Notes: generated by a model not told the origin, from the sequence alone. A DNA stretch of 64,000 nucleotides from an uncultured Clostridia bacterium (GCA_947628735.1 CANRAY010000003.1:41145-105144), one strand, 5' to 3'. Shown: positions 22,314 through 33,383, counted from the first letter of the stretch. Numbers and translations are program-made.

Positions 22314-23540
22314 ATGGAATACATATATATGGTGCAACAGGCACTAGTATGGATTATTACAATATTCTGGATATATCAATTTATCATTAGTATATGTTCA
22401 TTAGTAAAATTAAAAGAAAAACCAATTATAGAAGAAAAAGTAAATCGATTTATGGCTATTATACCAGCCCATAACGAAGAAAATGTTATTGGACCATTAG
22501 TAAAAAGTTTAAGAGAACAAAGATATCCAAAAGAATATTTTGATATTTATGTAATTGCTGATAACTGTACAGATAGAACGGCAGAAATTGCGAAAAGAGA
22601 AGGCGCAATTGTATATAAAAGATTTGATGAAAAAAATAAAACAAAAGGCCATGCTTTAAAATGGTTTTTAGACCAGAAAATCAAAGAAGATGCTCCATAT
22701 GATGCATTTTGCATATTTGACGCAGATAACATTGTAGATAAAAACTTCTTAAAGGCAATGAATAAAAAATTATGTCAAGGAGAAGAAGTAGTACAAGGAT
22801 ATAGAGATATAAAAAATCCAACAGATAGTTGGGTTACAGCAGGATATGCTATTTTCTATTGGACAATGAATCGTTTCTACCATCTAGCAAGATACAATGT
22901 AGGATTATCACCTTTAATTAATGGTACTGGATTTATGGTAAAATTTGATGTAATAAAACCAGATGGATGGGACACAAACACATTAACAGAGGATATTGAA
23001 TTCTCTCTAAAAAGAATAATAAAAGGAAAAAAATTAGGATGGGCAACAAATGCAATTGTATATGATGAACAACCAGTAGGATTTAAACAATCATGGAAGC
23101 AAAGAACAAGATGGACAGTAGGACATATTCAATGTTTGGAAGAATATACAAAACCATTAGCAACAGCAATAAAAGAACATAAAACATTAATGAATTTTGA
23201 TGGATTGTTGTATTTAATAGGTACACTTCCTATGTTTGTACTAACTTTGATATTATTATTAATTAATTTTATTATATTTGCAGCAAATGGAATGACAGCA
23301 GTAGATTTAATAGTAAATTGTTTGCGATATTTTATACCAACTTTCCTTTTACCAATTTTTACAGCATTATTAATTATGGCATTAGATAAGAAACCAATAA
23401 AATCAATGTTAAAAGGATTAATTTGTTATCCATTATTTTTAGGATCTTGGTTAGTTATTAATTTTAAATGCTTATTTAAACGTGATACAAGTTGGGACAA
23501 AATTGAACATGTTAGAAATATTAATATACATGAAGCGTAA
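22314..23540 (+). CDS. family 2 glycosyltransferase, membrane-bound
   Basis: AIIPAHNEENVIGPLVKSL, DADNIVD, QRTRWTVGH. Confidence 0.9.
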   Translation: MEYIYMVQQALVWIITIFWIYQFIISICSLVKLKEKPIIEEKVNRFMAIIPAHNEENVIGPLVKSLREQRYPKEYFDIYVIADNCTDRTAEIAKREGAIVYKRFDEKNKTKGHALKWFLDQKIKEDAPYDAFCIFDADNIVDKNFLKAMNKKLCQGEEVVQGYRDIKNPTDSWVTAGYAIFYWTMNRFYHLARYNVGLSPLINGTGFMVKFDVIKPDGWDTNTLTEDIEFSLKRIIKGKKLGWATNAIVYDEQPVGFKQSWKQRTRWTVGHIQCLEEYTKPLATAIKEHKTLMNFDGLLYLIGTLPMFVLTLILLLINFIIFAANGMTAVDLIVNCLRYFIPTFLLPIFTALLIMALDKKPIKSMLKGLICYPLFLGSWLVINFKCLFKRDTSWDKIEHVRNINIHEA

Positions 23541-23554
23541 GAGGAGGAAAAAAT

Positions 23555-24238
23555 ATGCAATATAGAATATTAGGTCAAACAGTACCAGTTGTAGAATTAT
23601 TATTAAATAATGGAGAATCAATATATACACAAACAGGAGGAATGTCATATCAAACTGATGGAATTGAAATGAACACTAATGCAAGAGGCGGAATTATGAA
23701 AAGCTTAGGAAGAGCCTTTGCAGGAGAGTCAATGTTCATGGCAACATATACAGCAAGAAAAGATAATGCAATAATAGCATTTGCAACTACAGTTCCAGGA
23801 AATATAAAACCAATTGATATAACACAAATGCCAAATGGAATTATTGTACAAAAAGGATCTTTCTTATGTGCAGAACCAGGTGTAGAAATGAACATAACCT
23901 TTACAAAAAGATTTGGAGCAGGATTATTTGGAGGAGAAGGATTTATTTTACAAAAGGCACAAGGTAGAGGAATGTTATTCTTAGAAGTAGATGGTGATCC
24001 TATTGAAAGAGACTTAATGCCAGGAGAAGTGCTAAAGGTAGACACAGGTAATGTAGTTGCATTTGAATCAACTGTATCTTATGAAATTGAAACAGTAAAA
24101 GGATTAGGAAACATTTTCTTAGGTGGAGAGGGACTTTTCTTAACAAAATTAGTAGGACCAGGTAAAGTTATTTTACAATCACAAAACTTTGGAGACTTTG
24201 TAGGAAGAATAATTCCATTTTTACCCTCCAATAGATAA
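23555..24238 (+). CDS. TIGR00266/AIM24 family protein
   Basis: MSYQTDGIEMNTNARGGIMKSLGRAFAGESMFMATYTA; GEGFILQKAQGRGMLFLE. Confidence 0.85.
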   Translation: MQYRILGQTVPVVELLLNNGESIYTQTGGMSYQTDGIEMNTNARGGIMKSLGRAFAGESMFMATYTARKDNAIIAFATTVPGNIKPIDITQMPNGIIVQKGSFLCAEPGVEMNITFTKRFGAGLFGGEGFILQKAQGRGMLFLEVDGDPIERDLMPGEVLKVDTGNVVAFESTVSYEIETVKGLGNIFLGGEGLFLTKLVGPGKVILQSQNFGDFVGRIIPFLPSNR

Positions 24239-24299
24239 TGAAAAAACAGATGAAAATGGATAAAAATAATACTTGACTTTTATTAAGTAATATGATATT

Positions 24300-24447
24300 A
24301 TATTTAAGTCAAACAAAGAAGAAGCAATCCACTTCTCACCTTAACTTAAGTAGAAAAAGGTTAAAACTTAAATATAATGTAAATAAAAATATTATATCTA
24401 AATAGTTAAGAGTGGATTGATTTGTTTATGACAAATCAATTTTTTTA
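24300..24447 (+). promoter_or_regulatory. infC-rpmI-rplT leader (L20-leader-like) with terminator hairpin
   Basis: long structured 5' UTR ending GATTGATTTGTTTATGACAAATCAATTTTTTT directly upstream of the infC SD. Confidence 0.65.
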
Positions 24448-24471
24448 TGGAAAATTTGGAGGTGTTTTACT

Positions 24472-24990
24472 ATAAAACAAGAATTACCAATCAATGAACA
24501 AATTAGAGCAAATAAAGTTCAAGTAATTGATGATTTAGGCGAAAAAAAAGGAATTATGGATTTAGATTATGCTTTAGACTTAGCATATGACAAAAAATTA
24601 GACTTAGTATTGGTTGCACCAAACTCTGAGCCACCAGTATGTAAAATCATGAATTATGGAAAATACAAATTCGAACAAGCTAAAAAAGAAAAAGAAGCTA
24701 AGAAAAAGCAAAAGGTGTATGAACTAAAAGAAATTAGAATTACACCAAACATTGAACAACATGATTTTGAATTTAAAGTAAAAAATACAAGAAAATTCTT
24801 AGAGGATGGAAATAAGGTAAAAGTAACAGTTAGATTTAGGGGTAGAGAATTAAATTACATAAAATTAGGAGAAGACAACCTAAATCGATTTGCAGAAGCA
24901 CTAGAAGATATAGCAGTACCAGAAAAAAAGGCTGTCCTAGAAGGAAAGAATATGTTTATTATACTAGTTAAAAAAGAAGTAAAAAACTAG
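24472..24990 (+). CDS. infC: translation initiation factor IF-3, non-canonical AUA start
   Basis: GGAGGTG SD about 8 nt upstream of ATA; frame continues KQELPINEQIRANKVQVIDDLGEKKGIMDLDYALDLAYDKKLDLVLVAPNSEPPVCKIMNYGKYKFEQ. Confidence 0.9.
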   Translation: MKQELPINEQIRANKVQVIDDLGEKKGIMDLDYALDLAYDKKLDLVLVAPNSEPPVCKIMNYGKYKFEQAKKEKEAKKKQKVYELKEIRITPNIEQHDFEFKVKNTRKFLEDGNKVKVTVRFRGRELNYIKLGEDNLNRFAEALEDIAVPEKKAVLEGKNMFIILVKKEVKN

Positions 24991-25034
24991 TATTTAAATA
25001 AAAAGATTTTTTTAAGATACAAGGAGGAAATATT

Positions 25035-25238
25035 ATGCCAAAATTAAAAACAAATAAAGCAGCAAAGAAAAGATATTCATATACTGCAACAGGTAAAGTA
25101 AAAAGAACAAAATCAAATAGAAGACATCTTTTAGCAAGAAAAACATCAAGAGCAAAATCAAGAGGTAAAGTACAAGATGCTTATGCAGATAAAACATGCG
25201 AAGCAGGAATCAAAAGATTATTACCATATGGTAACTAA
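25035..25238 (+). CDS. rpmI: 50S ribosomal protein L35
   Basis: MPKLKTNKAAKKRYSYTATGKVKR; position between infC and rplT. Confidence 0.97.
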   Translation: MPKLKTNKAAKKRYSYTATGKVKRTKSNRRHLLARKTSRAKSRGKVQDAYADKTCEAGIKRLLPYGN

Positions 25239-25270
25239 TCAATATGAAAAATAAGTAAGGAGGCAATAAA

Positions 25271-25621
25271 ATGGCAAGAGTAAAAACAGCAATTATCACT
25301 CGTAAAAAACATAAAAAAATATTAAAAAGAGCAAAAGGATATTATGGTGCAAAACATTATAGATTTAGACAAGCAAAACAAGCTGTTATGAAATCTGGAA
25401 TGTATGCATATGTAGGAAGAAAAGATAAAAAGAGCAATTTTAGAAAATTATGGATTGCAAGAATTAATGCTGCTGCAAGAATGAACGGAACAACTTACAG
25501 CAAAATGATAGCTGGATTAAAGAAAGCAAACATTGTTATAAATAGAAAAATGTTAGCTGATTTAGCAGTTACAGATGCAAAAGCTTTTTCAGAATTAGCA
25601 GAAAAAGCAAAAAAAGCATAG
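25271..25621 (+). CDS. rplT: 50S ribosomal protein L20
   Basis: [39 protein letters not shown]. Confidence 0.98.
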   Translation: MARVKTAIITRKKHKKILKRAKGYYGAKHYRFRQAKQAVMKSGMYAYVGRKDKKSNFRKLWIARINAAARMNGTTYSKMIAGLKKANIVINRKMLADLAVTDAKAFSELAEKAKKA

Positions 25622-25690
25622 ATCTACATTAAGTGTACAAAAAATTAAGTGAAATAAAAATGAATATAAAAAAATTAAAAACAAATAAAA

Positions 25691-25732
25691 ACAACTAAAA
25701 TGTGATGTTCACAAATTTAGTTGTTTTTTTAT
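25691..25732 (+). terminator. Rho-independent terminator
   Basis: ACAACTAAAATGTGATGTTCACAAATTTAGTTGTTTTTTT. Confidence 0.75.
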
Positions 25733-25788
25733 AATTTGCAATTCATAACAAAATTCGATATAATATTTCAAAAACAGAGGAGAAAGAT

Positions 25789-26367
25789 ATGAAAATAGGA
25801 ATAGACATAGATGGCGTAATAGAAGATTTAAATCAATTTAGACTAGATTATGGAATAAAATTTTGCTATGAACACAAAATTCCATATAAAATAACATTAG
25901 AAGAATATTATGAAGGAAAAGCACTAGGAATTAGTGATGAACAGGAAGAATTATTTTGGAATGAATATTTAGAATATTATGCAACTACATATCATCCTAA
26001 AACATTTGCAAAAGAAGTAATTGACATTTTAAAAGAAAAACATGAAATTTATATTATCACAGCAAGAAATGAACAAGGACTTCCACCAGAAACATATGGA
26101 CATATGCAAGATATGGTAAAACAATGGTTAAGCAAAAACGACATAAAATATGATAAATTAATTTTTACACAAAAAGGAAAATTGATAGCATGTTTAGAAA
26201 ATGAAATAGATATTATGGTAGAAGATTCACCTAAAAACATAAACGAAATTGATGGAAAGATACCAGTACTTTGCTTTGATAACCCATATAACAAAAATGT
26301 AGAAGGAAATAATATAACTAGAGTATATAGTTGGTATGATGTACTAAATAAAATAGAAAATTATTAA
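25789..26367 (+). CDS. 5' nucleotidase/deoxyribonucleotidase-like HAD protein
   Basis: MKIGIDIDGVIEDLN; IYIITARNEQG; IMVEDSPKNINEI. Confidence 0.75.
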   Translation: MKIGIDIDGVIEDLNQFRLDYGIKFCYEHKIPYKITLEEYYEGKALGISDEQEELFWNEYLEYYATTYHPKTFAKEVIDILKEKHEIYIITARNEQGLPPETYGHMQDMVKQWLSKNDIKYDKLIFTQKGKLIACLENEIDIMVEDSPKNINEIDGKIPVLCFDNPYNKNVEGNNITRVYSWYDVLNKIENY

Positions 26368-26463
26368 AATCTGTTATTTTTGCATAAAAAATCCTCTTTA
26401 CAAACAAACTAAAAAGAGGTAATATAAATAATGTAGATATTTTTAACTAAAGGAGGAAGAAAA

Positions 26464-26592
26464 ATGGCAAAAAAAGAAAATAACAAAAAACGCCATGATG
26501 TAGGAAAAATCGCAACTAGAATTTTAGCAGCTGTTTTAGCTTTAATGATGGTAGCAGCAACAGTTGCAACATTAGTTATGTATTTAATATAA
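26464..26592 (+). CDS. small single-TM protein
   Basis: MAKKENNKKRHDVGKIATRILAAVLALMMVAATVATLVMYLI; GGAGGAAG SD. Confidence 0.65.
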   Translation: MAKKENNKKRHDVGKIATRILAAVLALMMVAATVATLVMYLI

Positions 26593-26612
26593 AGCAATAA
26601 CAAAGGAGAAAT

Positions 26613-27560
26613 ATGGATACTTTTTCAATAAATTTTAATAATTTTATAAGAGACATAGCAACATATTTTACAGAAATATATCATAATCCATTTTTATTAG
26701 TAACATTTATACTAGATTTGGCTATAGTTATATTTTTAGTATATAAATTTTTAGTATCTGCAAGAAATTCAAGAGCATGGCAATTATTAAAAGGAATTAT
26801 ATTAATTATTATAGCTACTATACTAAGCGATATTTTACAATTTCGCATTTTAAATTATATTTTAACAGTGTTTATGCCATATGGAGTAATTGCTTTAATG
26901 ATTATTTTTCAACCTGAATTACGTAGAATGCTAGAACAATTAGGTACTAATAAATTTACGAGATTTTTTGGATTCACAGATAAAGATCTAGCAACAAAGG
27001 CGAAAGAAGATATTTATAAAGTTGTTATTGCAGCAAAAGAAATGTCAAACCAAAAAATAGGTGGAATTATTGTATTTGAAAGAGATATACAATTAGCAGA
27101 TATTATGGATTCAGGCGTAAAAATCGGAGCAGACATTTCACCACAAATGTTAGTAAATATCTTTGTACCTAAAACACCTTTACATGATGGAGCTGTTATT
27201 ATCAGTAAAAATAAAATTGAAGCAGCTGCATGTATTTTACCATTAGCAGATGATAAAAAATTAGGAAATGGATTAGGAACAAGACATAGAGCAGCTATTG
27301 GAATTTCAAGAGAAACTGATGCTATTGCAGTTGTTATATCAGAAGAAACAGGAAAAATATCAATTGCAAAAGATGGAACTTTGATAGCAGATTTAAAAGA
27401 AGAAGCATTAAAAAATATTTTAATAAAAAATCTAGTAACTAAAAAATATGGCGAAGAAGAAAAATTAAAATCTCCAGCCAAAAAGAAAGAAAAGAAAGAG
27501 AAAAAGGAAAAAAAGAAAAAGAAACCAGAAACTCCAACAGAAAATAAAGAGGAAAAATGA
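26613..27560 (+). CDS. cdaA: diadenylate cyclase CdaA with Lys-rich tail
   Basis: TPLHDGAVIISKNKIEAAACILPLADDKKLGNGLGTRHRAAIGISRETDAIAVVISEETG (DAC domain DGA and RHR motifs). Confidence 0.95.
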   Translation: MDTFSINFNNFIRDIATYFTEIYHNPFLLVTFILDLAIVIFLVYKFLVSARNSRAWQLLKGIILIIIATILSDILQFRILNYILTVFMPYGVIALMIIFQPELRRMLEQLGTNKFTRFFGFTDKDLATKAKEDIYKVVIAAKEMSNQKIGGIIVFERDIQLADIMDSGVKIGADISPQMLVNIFVPKTPLHDGAVIISKNKIEAAACILPLADDKKLGNGLGTRHRAAIGISRETDAIAVVISEETGKISIAKDGTLIADLKEEALKNILIKNLVTKKYGEEEKLKSPAKKKEKKEKKEKKKKKPETPTENKEEK

Positions 27561-28306
27561 GAAATATAAAGCTAACAATAGAATATGATGGAAAAGATTT
27601 TAATGGATGGCAAAAACAACCCAAGAAACTAAATATTCAAGGAGAAATAGAAAAGGCAATTTATAACATAACAGGAGAAGAAGTAGAATTATATGCTTCA
27701 GGCAGAACTGATGCAGGAGTACATGCTTTAGGACAAGTAGCAAATTTTAAAACAGAAACTAAAATGCCAATTGAAAAAATTGCAATTGCAATTAATTCGC
27801 AAGTGAAAAATTCAATTCGAATTATTAAAGCAGAAGAAGTTGAAGATGATTTTCACGGTAGATATAATTGCAAACAAAAAACATATAGATATATCATTAA
27901 TAATTCAGCATCCGGAAGTGCCATTTATAGAGGTCTAGAGTATCATATGCCTATAAAATTAGATATAGAAAAAATGAAAAAAGCAATAAAACATTTTGAA
28001 GGAGAACATGACTTTAAAGCTTTTAAATCATCAGGAACAAGTAGCAAAAGTAGTGTTAGAACAATATATAAGACAAGCCTAACAAAACAAGAAGATAGAA
28101 TCATTATTGAATTAACTGGTAATGGTTTTTTATACAATATGGTTAGGATTATTAGCGGAACATTAGTAGATGTTGGATTAGGAAAAATAGATCCTGATGA
28201 TATTCCAAACATCATAGAAAAACAAGATAGAACAAAAGCTGGAAAAACTTTACCACCACAAGGATTATATTTAGTAAAAGTAGAATATGAAAAAAGTAAC
28301 AAATAA
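27557..28306 (+). CDS. truA: tRNA pseudouridine(38-40) synthase
   Basis: IEYDGKDFNGWQKQP; YASGRTDAGVHALGQVANF; NGFLYNMVRIISGTLVDVG. Confidence 0.96.
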   Translation: MRNIKLTIEYDGKDFNGWQKQPKKLNIQGEIEKAIYNITGEEVELYASGRTDAGVHALGQVANFKTETKMPIEKIAIAINSQVKNSIRIIKAEEVEDDFHGRYNCKQKTYRYIINNSASGSAIYRGLEYHMPIKLDIEKMKKAIKHFEGEHDFKAFKSSGTSSKSSVRTIYKTSLTKQEDRIIIELTGNGFLYNMVRIISGTLVDVGLGKIDPDDIPNIIEKQDRTKAGKTLPPQGLYLVKVEYEKSNK

Positions 28307-28381
28307 TAGTGATATAACATAAAATATACAAAAACAAAATGCAGAAAGGAGAGTATTGAATTCATCAATACAAGAAAAAAT

Positions 28382-28756
28382 ATGAATACACTATTATTAT
28401 TGTTCGCTTTACCAGTATCAACAATTATACTATCGATTGTATTTCAAAAAATATTAAGAAGTCCATTACTGGTAGCTGCTACTTTTTTTGCAATATATCT
28501 TATTGTTACATATACAGCATTTGATTCTTCTTTTTTAATATATGCTATTTTATATACGATATTAGCATATGTTACAGCAATATTAACAAGATTAATATGC
28601 CAAATCAAAACAAGGTATCATTTATATGAACAACAAAATGAAATCAATTCTAATAATAATAATGGAGCAATTGCTATTATTAATGAAAATCAAAATAACG
28701 CAACATTTAATGGAAATAATAATGGAAGATATATATGCAGATCTGGAAGAAGATAA
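28382..28756 (+). CDS. small membrane protein with Asn-rich C-terminus
   Basis: 4 TM-like segments; ORF. Confidence 0.5.
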   Translation: MNTLLLLFALPVSTIILSIVFQKILRSPLLVAATFFAIYLIVTYTAFDSSFLIYAILYTILAYVTAILTRLICQIKTRYHLYEQQNEINSNNNNGAIAIINENQNNATFNGNNNGRYICRSGRR

Positions 28757-28886
28757 ATATTACATTTACATTACAACGATATTAAGTTTGTGTTACAAAA
28801 AACTTAATATTGTTGTTTTTTCATATATTATGTTTTATAATGATATAAGTAATAATATTTTGTCAATTTATAAGGAGGAATAAAAT

Positions 28887-29831
28887 ATGGCAGTAAATCC
28901 AATGCAAAGAAAGGCAAATAATTCATTTCTTTTAGGAGTATTAATTACTTTATTAATTACAGGTGCAATTATAGCTTTTTTAATTGTGCAAATTTCAAAA
29001 ATGAATAGAGAGAAAGAAGAAATAGATGCACAAACACAATATGCTTATATAGTAGCAGCAGAAATAAAATCTGGAACAGAGATTCAACCATCACAAGTAA
29101 GGGGAGTAGAAATAAAAACAAATGTGGCATCATCAGTTTTATATAGTTCAAAAGTAACTGATGCAGAAGGAAACGTAACAGCTGATTTAACAGGTAATCG
29201 ATTCCCAACAGGATTAAAAGCAAAAGTAAATATGCATCCTGGAACAATTATAACATCAGATATTACATATGAAGATGAATTAGTTGCAAATGATGTTAGA
29301 ACACAAGAATATAATATTATTACCTTAATTTCTCAAATGGGAACAGGAGATTATATTGACGTACGTTTAAGATTACCAACGGGACAAAACTATATTGTAT
29401 TATCACATAAAGAAATAACAATTCCAGAAATAAATGGTGTTGCATCAACAAATTGTATATGGCTAGACTTAAATGAAGCAGAAATATTATCAATGAGTAG
29501 TGCTATTGTAGAAGCATATAAATCAGAAGGCGCTATGTTATATGCAACAAAATATGTAGAACCAGGAATGCAAGAAGCTGCAAGTGAAACATATATACCA
29601 ACACCAGCTGTATTACAATTAATGGATAAAGATCCAAATGTTGTAAATGAAGCTAAAAATGCAATATTTACAAGATATAATGATCCAGATACAAGAAAAG
29701 TTGTTAGAGATCCAATTAATAGTGCAATAAAAAATGATAATGCAGATGACAATTTAATATCTGGTGTAGAACAAGAAATACAAGGATTACAAGAAGAAAG
29801 AGAAGAATACTTAGATTCATTAGGCGGATAA
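28887..29831 (+). CDS. CpaB-like (SAF domain) Flp/Tad assembly protein
   Basis: N-terminal TM then IVAAEIKSGTEIQPSQVRGVEIKT... SAF-like region; gene context. Confidence 0.7.
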   Translation: MAVNPMQRKANNSFLLGVLITLLITGAIIAFLIVQISKMNREKEEIDAQTQYAYIVAAEIKSGTEIQPSQVRGVEIKTNVASSVLYSSKVTDAEGNVTADLTGNRFPTGLKAKVNMHPGTIITSDITYEDELVANDVRTQEYNIITLISQMGTGDYIDVRLRLPTGQNYIVLSHKEITIPEINGVASTNCIWLDLNEAEILSMSSAIVEAYKSEGAMLYATKYVEPGMQEAASETYIPTPAVLQLMDKDPNVVNEAKNAIFTRYNDPDTRKVVRDPINSAIKNDNADDNLISGVEQEIQGLQEEREEYLDSLGG

Positions 29832-29844
29832 TTTGGAGGTATAA

Positions 29845-30543
29845 ATGAAAAAGATAGGTTTTATAGGAGCTTATGATAAAACTGATATGGTAATATATGT
29901 AGCTAAAATTTTAGTTGCTTTAGGAAAAAAAGTCTTAGTAATTGATGCAACAACAACACAAAAAGCCAAATATATTGTACCAGTAATCAAACCAACAACA
30001 ACCTATGTTACAGAGTTTGAAGGAATTGATGTAGCAGTAGGATTTAATAATTATAATCAAATAAAAGAATACTTAGGAATGCCAATACATGCAGATATGG
30101 GATATGATTTTACACTAGTAGATACAGATGAAGCAGATACTATTGAAAGCTTTGAATTAGTAACAGCTGACCATAATTATTTTGTAACATCATTTGATGC
30201 ATATTCATTAAAAAAGGGTCTAGAAGCACTTAGTGGATTAACACAAGTAATGAAGATGACTAAAGTCTTATTTTCTAGAAATGCAACACAACAAGAAGAT
30301 GATTACTTGAACTACTTATCTTTAGGAAGTAAAGTAGAATGGGAAGAAGAAAGAGTTTACTTTCCATTTGAAGTAGGAGATCAAACAGTTATGGCAGAAA
30401 ACCAAAGAGTATCCAAAATTAAGTTTAAAAAATTAAGTAATCAATATAAAGAAGCACTAATGTATATTTCAGGAAATATTTTGGGACAAAGCGATTATAA
30501 TGAAATGAGAAAAATTTTTAAGCAATTAGAAAAAGGAGTTTAA
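29845..30543 (+). CDS. TadZ/CpaE-like ParA-family protein (degenerate P-loop)
   Basis: KKIGFIGAYDKTDMVIYVAKILVALGKKVLVIDAT; Tad context. Confidence 0.6.
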   Translation: MKKIGFIGAYDKTDMVIYVAKILVALGKKVLVIDATTTQKAKYIVPVIKPTTTYVTEFEGIDVAVGFNNYNQIKEYLGMPIHADMGYDFTLVDTDEADTIESFELVTADHNYFVTSFDAYSLKKGLEALSGLTQVMKMTKVLFSRNATQQEDDYLNYLSLGSKVEWEEERVYFPFEVGDQTVMAENQRVSKIKFKKLSNQYKEALMYISGNILGQSDYNEMRKIFKQLEKGV

Positions 30544-30545
30544 AA

Positions 30546-31394
30546 ATGGCAATTATAACATTTATGAGTCATGAAAGAAAAGAAACTGGACAAACATTAT
30601 CACTAGCAGCTGTAGCAACACAATTAGCAATTGAACATAACTATAGAACATTAATTGTATCTACAAGTTTTGCTGATAAAATTCTAGAAAATTGTTTTTG
30701 GGATTATGAAAAATCAAACATGTCAGCAATTTCAAATCAAATGGAAATTGGAAGTAAAGTAGGAGTGGAATCAGGAGTTGAAGCACTAACTAGAGTATTA
30801 GCAGGTAATAGAACTAGTCCTGAAATAATACGTAATTATTCTAAAACTATTTTAAAAGATAGATTAGATATGCTAGTATCTCCAAGAACAACTGACTATC
30901 AAGAATATGCTTCAATAACACCAAATTATGCTGATATATTGCAAATGGCAAATAGATATTATGACATGGTAATTGTAGATTTAAGTGATAGACTACCACC
31001 AAATGATATGAATAATATTTTACAAATATCAAATCTTGTTGTGGTTAATATTACTCAAAGAATGGAATGTATTGATAACTTTTTAAAACTACGTGAAGAA
31101 AATGAGTTTTATAAAGGAAAAAATATTATGTTATTAATCGGAAGATATGATAGTTTCTCAAAATATAATATAAAAAATATAACAAGATATTTAAGAGAAA
31201 AAAGAGATGTAAATGCAATTCCATATAACACACTATTTTTCGAAGCTTGCTCAGAAGCAAAGATATTAGACTTTTTCTTAAAAATAAGAAATATAACAGA
31301 CGAAACAGATAGAAATTATGTATTCTTAAAAGAAACTAAAAATGTAATAGCAACAATAATTTATAAATTGCAAGAATTACAAATGAAGATCTAA
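30546..31394 (+). CDS. CpaE/MinD-like ATPase-related protein
   Basis: MAIITFMSHERKETGQTLSLAAVATQLAIEHNYRTLIVSTS; YDMVIVDLSDRLPPN. Confidence 0.65.
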   Translation: MAIITFMSHERKETGQTLSLAAVATQLAIEHNYRTLIVSTSFADKILENCFWDYEKSNMSAISNQMEIGSKVGVESGVEALTRVLAGNRTSPEIIRNYSKTILKDRLDMLVSPRTTDYQEYASITPNYADILQMANRYYDMVIVDLSDRLPPNDMNNILQISNLVVVNITQRMECIDNFLKLREENEFYKGKNIMLLIGRYDSFSKYNIKNITRYLREKRDVNAIPYNTLFFEACSEAKILDFFLKIRNITDETDRNYVFLKETKNVIATIIYKLQELQMKI

Positions 31395-31417
31395 TCCTTA
31401 GCAGAAAGGAGAAAAAA

Positions 31418-33383
31418 ATGCTAAATATACTATTGATTATTATCGTTGTAGTAGCAGCTGTAATGCTAGTATTTCGTTTTATCAAAAAAAGAAAAGATGA
31501 AGAAGTAGAACAAACAGTAGAACAAGACGATAAGACGTATACATTAGATAAGATGATAGCCTTTATAAAGAAAAGACTAGATGAAATTACTAAAATTAAC
31601 TTATATGATATTGGACTTTCAGAAGAGGAATTAAAAAGAAGAAAAAATAAAAAGTATGAGTTAAAAAAGGCATTAAAAGGATGTACATATGGAGATGTCA
31701 ATGATAAAAAGTATGTAAAAGAATTAATATATGATTTATTATATAAAGAATATGGAGTTGACGAAACAAATGTATCTAAAGCAATTCCATTTGATATACC
31801 ATCACTTTTAACATCTCAAGATAAATTTGATATCATTATTTATATGTATAAACAAGAATTCGGATACGAAGCATTTTCAGAAATTATTAACAAATATAAA
31901 CTAGATGAATTAAAGTATGTAGCAGGAGAAGCAAAACCATCTTATGTTATCACTTCAGAAGAAATTGATAAAATTTATGAAGAAGAAAATTTTGCTCTAA
32001 CCTTTGCAGATAAATTAAATGTAGTAGTACAAAGAATTTATCAAAAATATAAAGGATATAGTAGCATAGATGAAATAAGAGATATGAATATAGATGGTAT
32101 ATCTGGAGGTGTATCAGGACTTCCAGAGTCTTTCTTAAGCCAAGTAGCACAAACAGATGGAGAATATTTAAGTCAAATAGCAGAACATAAAGTACCACGT
32201 GCTTGTGATAGTATATGGATCATGTATCATGGTAAATCAATACGTTTAGCATTCTTATCATTTGGAACAGAGGCAGAATTAAAAAGAGTATGTCAAAATA
32301 TATATAAATATAATAACCCTGGACAATTATCTGATACAAACGGATATAAAATTAATGAAATGAAAGATGGATCTCGTGTCGTTGTTGTAAGACCAAGTAT
32401 GTCTGAAACATGGGCTTTCTTCGTAAGAAAGTTCGACGTAAAACGTGCTACACTAGAACAAATTATTCGTTTCCCAGGAAAAGAAGATGCAATAGATTTA
32501 CTAAAATATTTAGTAAAAGGAGCAAGAATTATATCACTAACCGGTGAACAAGGATGCCGGAAAAACAACAATGTTGATGGCAATGATAGAAAATATATAC
32601 GAAACAATGAACCTTCGTATTACAGAAACTGCTTTCGAGTTACACTTAAGAAAAATATATCCAACAAGAAATATTTTATCAATGCGTGAAACAGAAACTG
32701 TATCTGGACAAGAGTGTTTGGACGTTCAGAAAAAGACTGATGGTTCTGTTAATATCATCGGTGAGGTTGCAACTGACCCCGTAGCATCTTGGATGATCCA
32801 ATCAGCACAGGTTGCTTCAAAATTCACCTTATTTACTCACCACGCAAAAACATTTCCAGATTTAGTAACAGCACTTCGTAACTCAATGTTAAGAGCAGGT
32901 GTGTTCAGAAATGAGAGAACTGCAGAGGAGCAAGTTGTACAAGTTTTAAATTTTGATATCCACTTAGTAAAAGACTTTAGAGGAAGAAGATACATAGAAA
33001 GAGTAACAGAGTGTATACCAGTAGAAGAAAAAAATGAATATACATTTGATCATAGATCAGAAAAGACACTAGAAGGAAAAGTAAATAAATTCTTTGATAA
33101 TGCAACAATATACTTTTCAAAAACAACAAATAAAGAATTATATAAATATGTTAATGTATTGGAATATCATGATGGTACATATGTACTAACAAATCCAATT
33201 TCAGATAGAAACATTAGAGAAATGAGAAATAACATGGATGACAGCGATATAGGAGAATTTGATAAATTCCTAGAAAGAGTATGGGGAATAAAACAAAAAA
33301 GTTATTTCGATGATGAAGAATTGGTAAGCGTTTCAGCTGAACCAACAGAGAAAAAAAGAGGAAGAAAACCAAAAGAAAACTAA
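31418..33383 (+). CDS. TadA/CpaF-type secretion ATPase (654 aa if +1 shift occurs at in-frame CGG 32558)
   Basis: ORFs 31418-32689 and 32544-33383 join at CGG 32558; skipping C gives Walker A GEQGCGKTT; downstream Walker B NIIGEV and FTHHAKTFPDLVTALRNSM. Confidence 0.85.

Noticed and set aside
28626-28883. 85-aa ORF overlapping the end of 28382-28756
   Set aside because: Overlapping frame, low complexity, no SD; intergenic composition.
32540-32570. Classical P-site slippage (RF2-like) at the TadA site
   Set aside because: P-site UGC cannot re-pair with GCC, no stop codon at the A site, and the P-site codon differs at every site.
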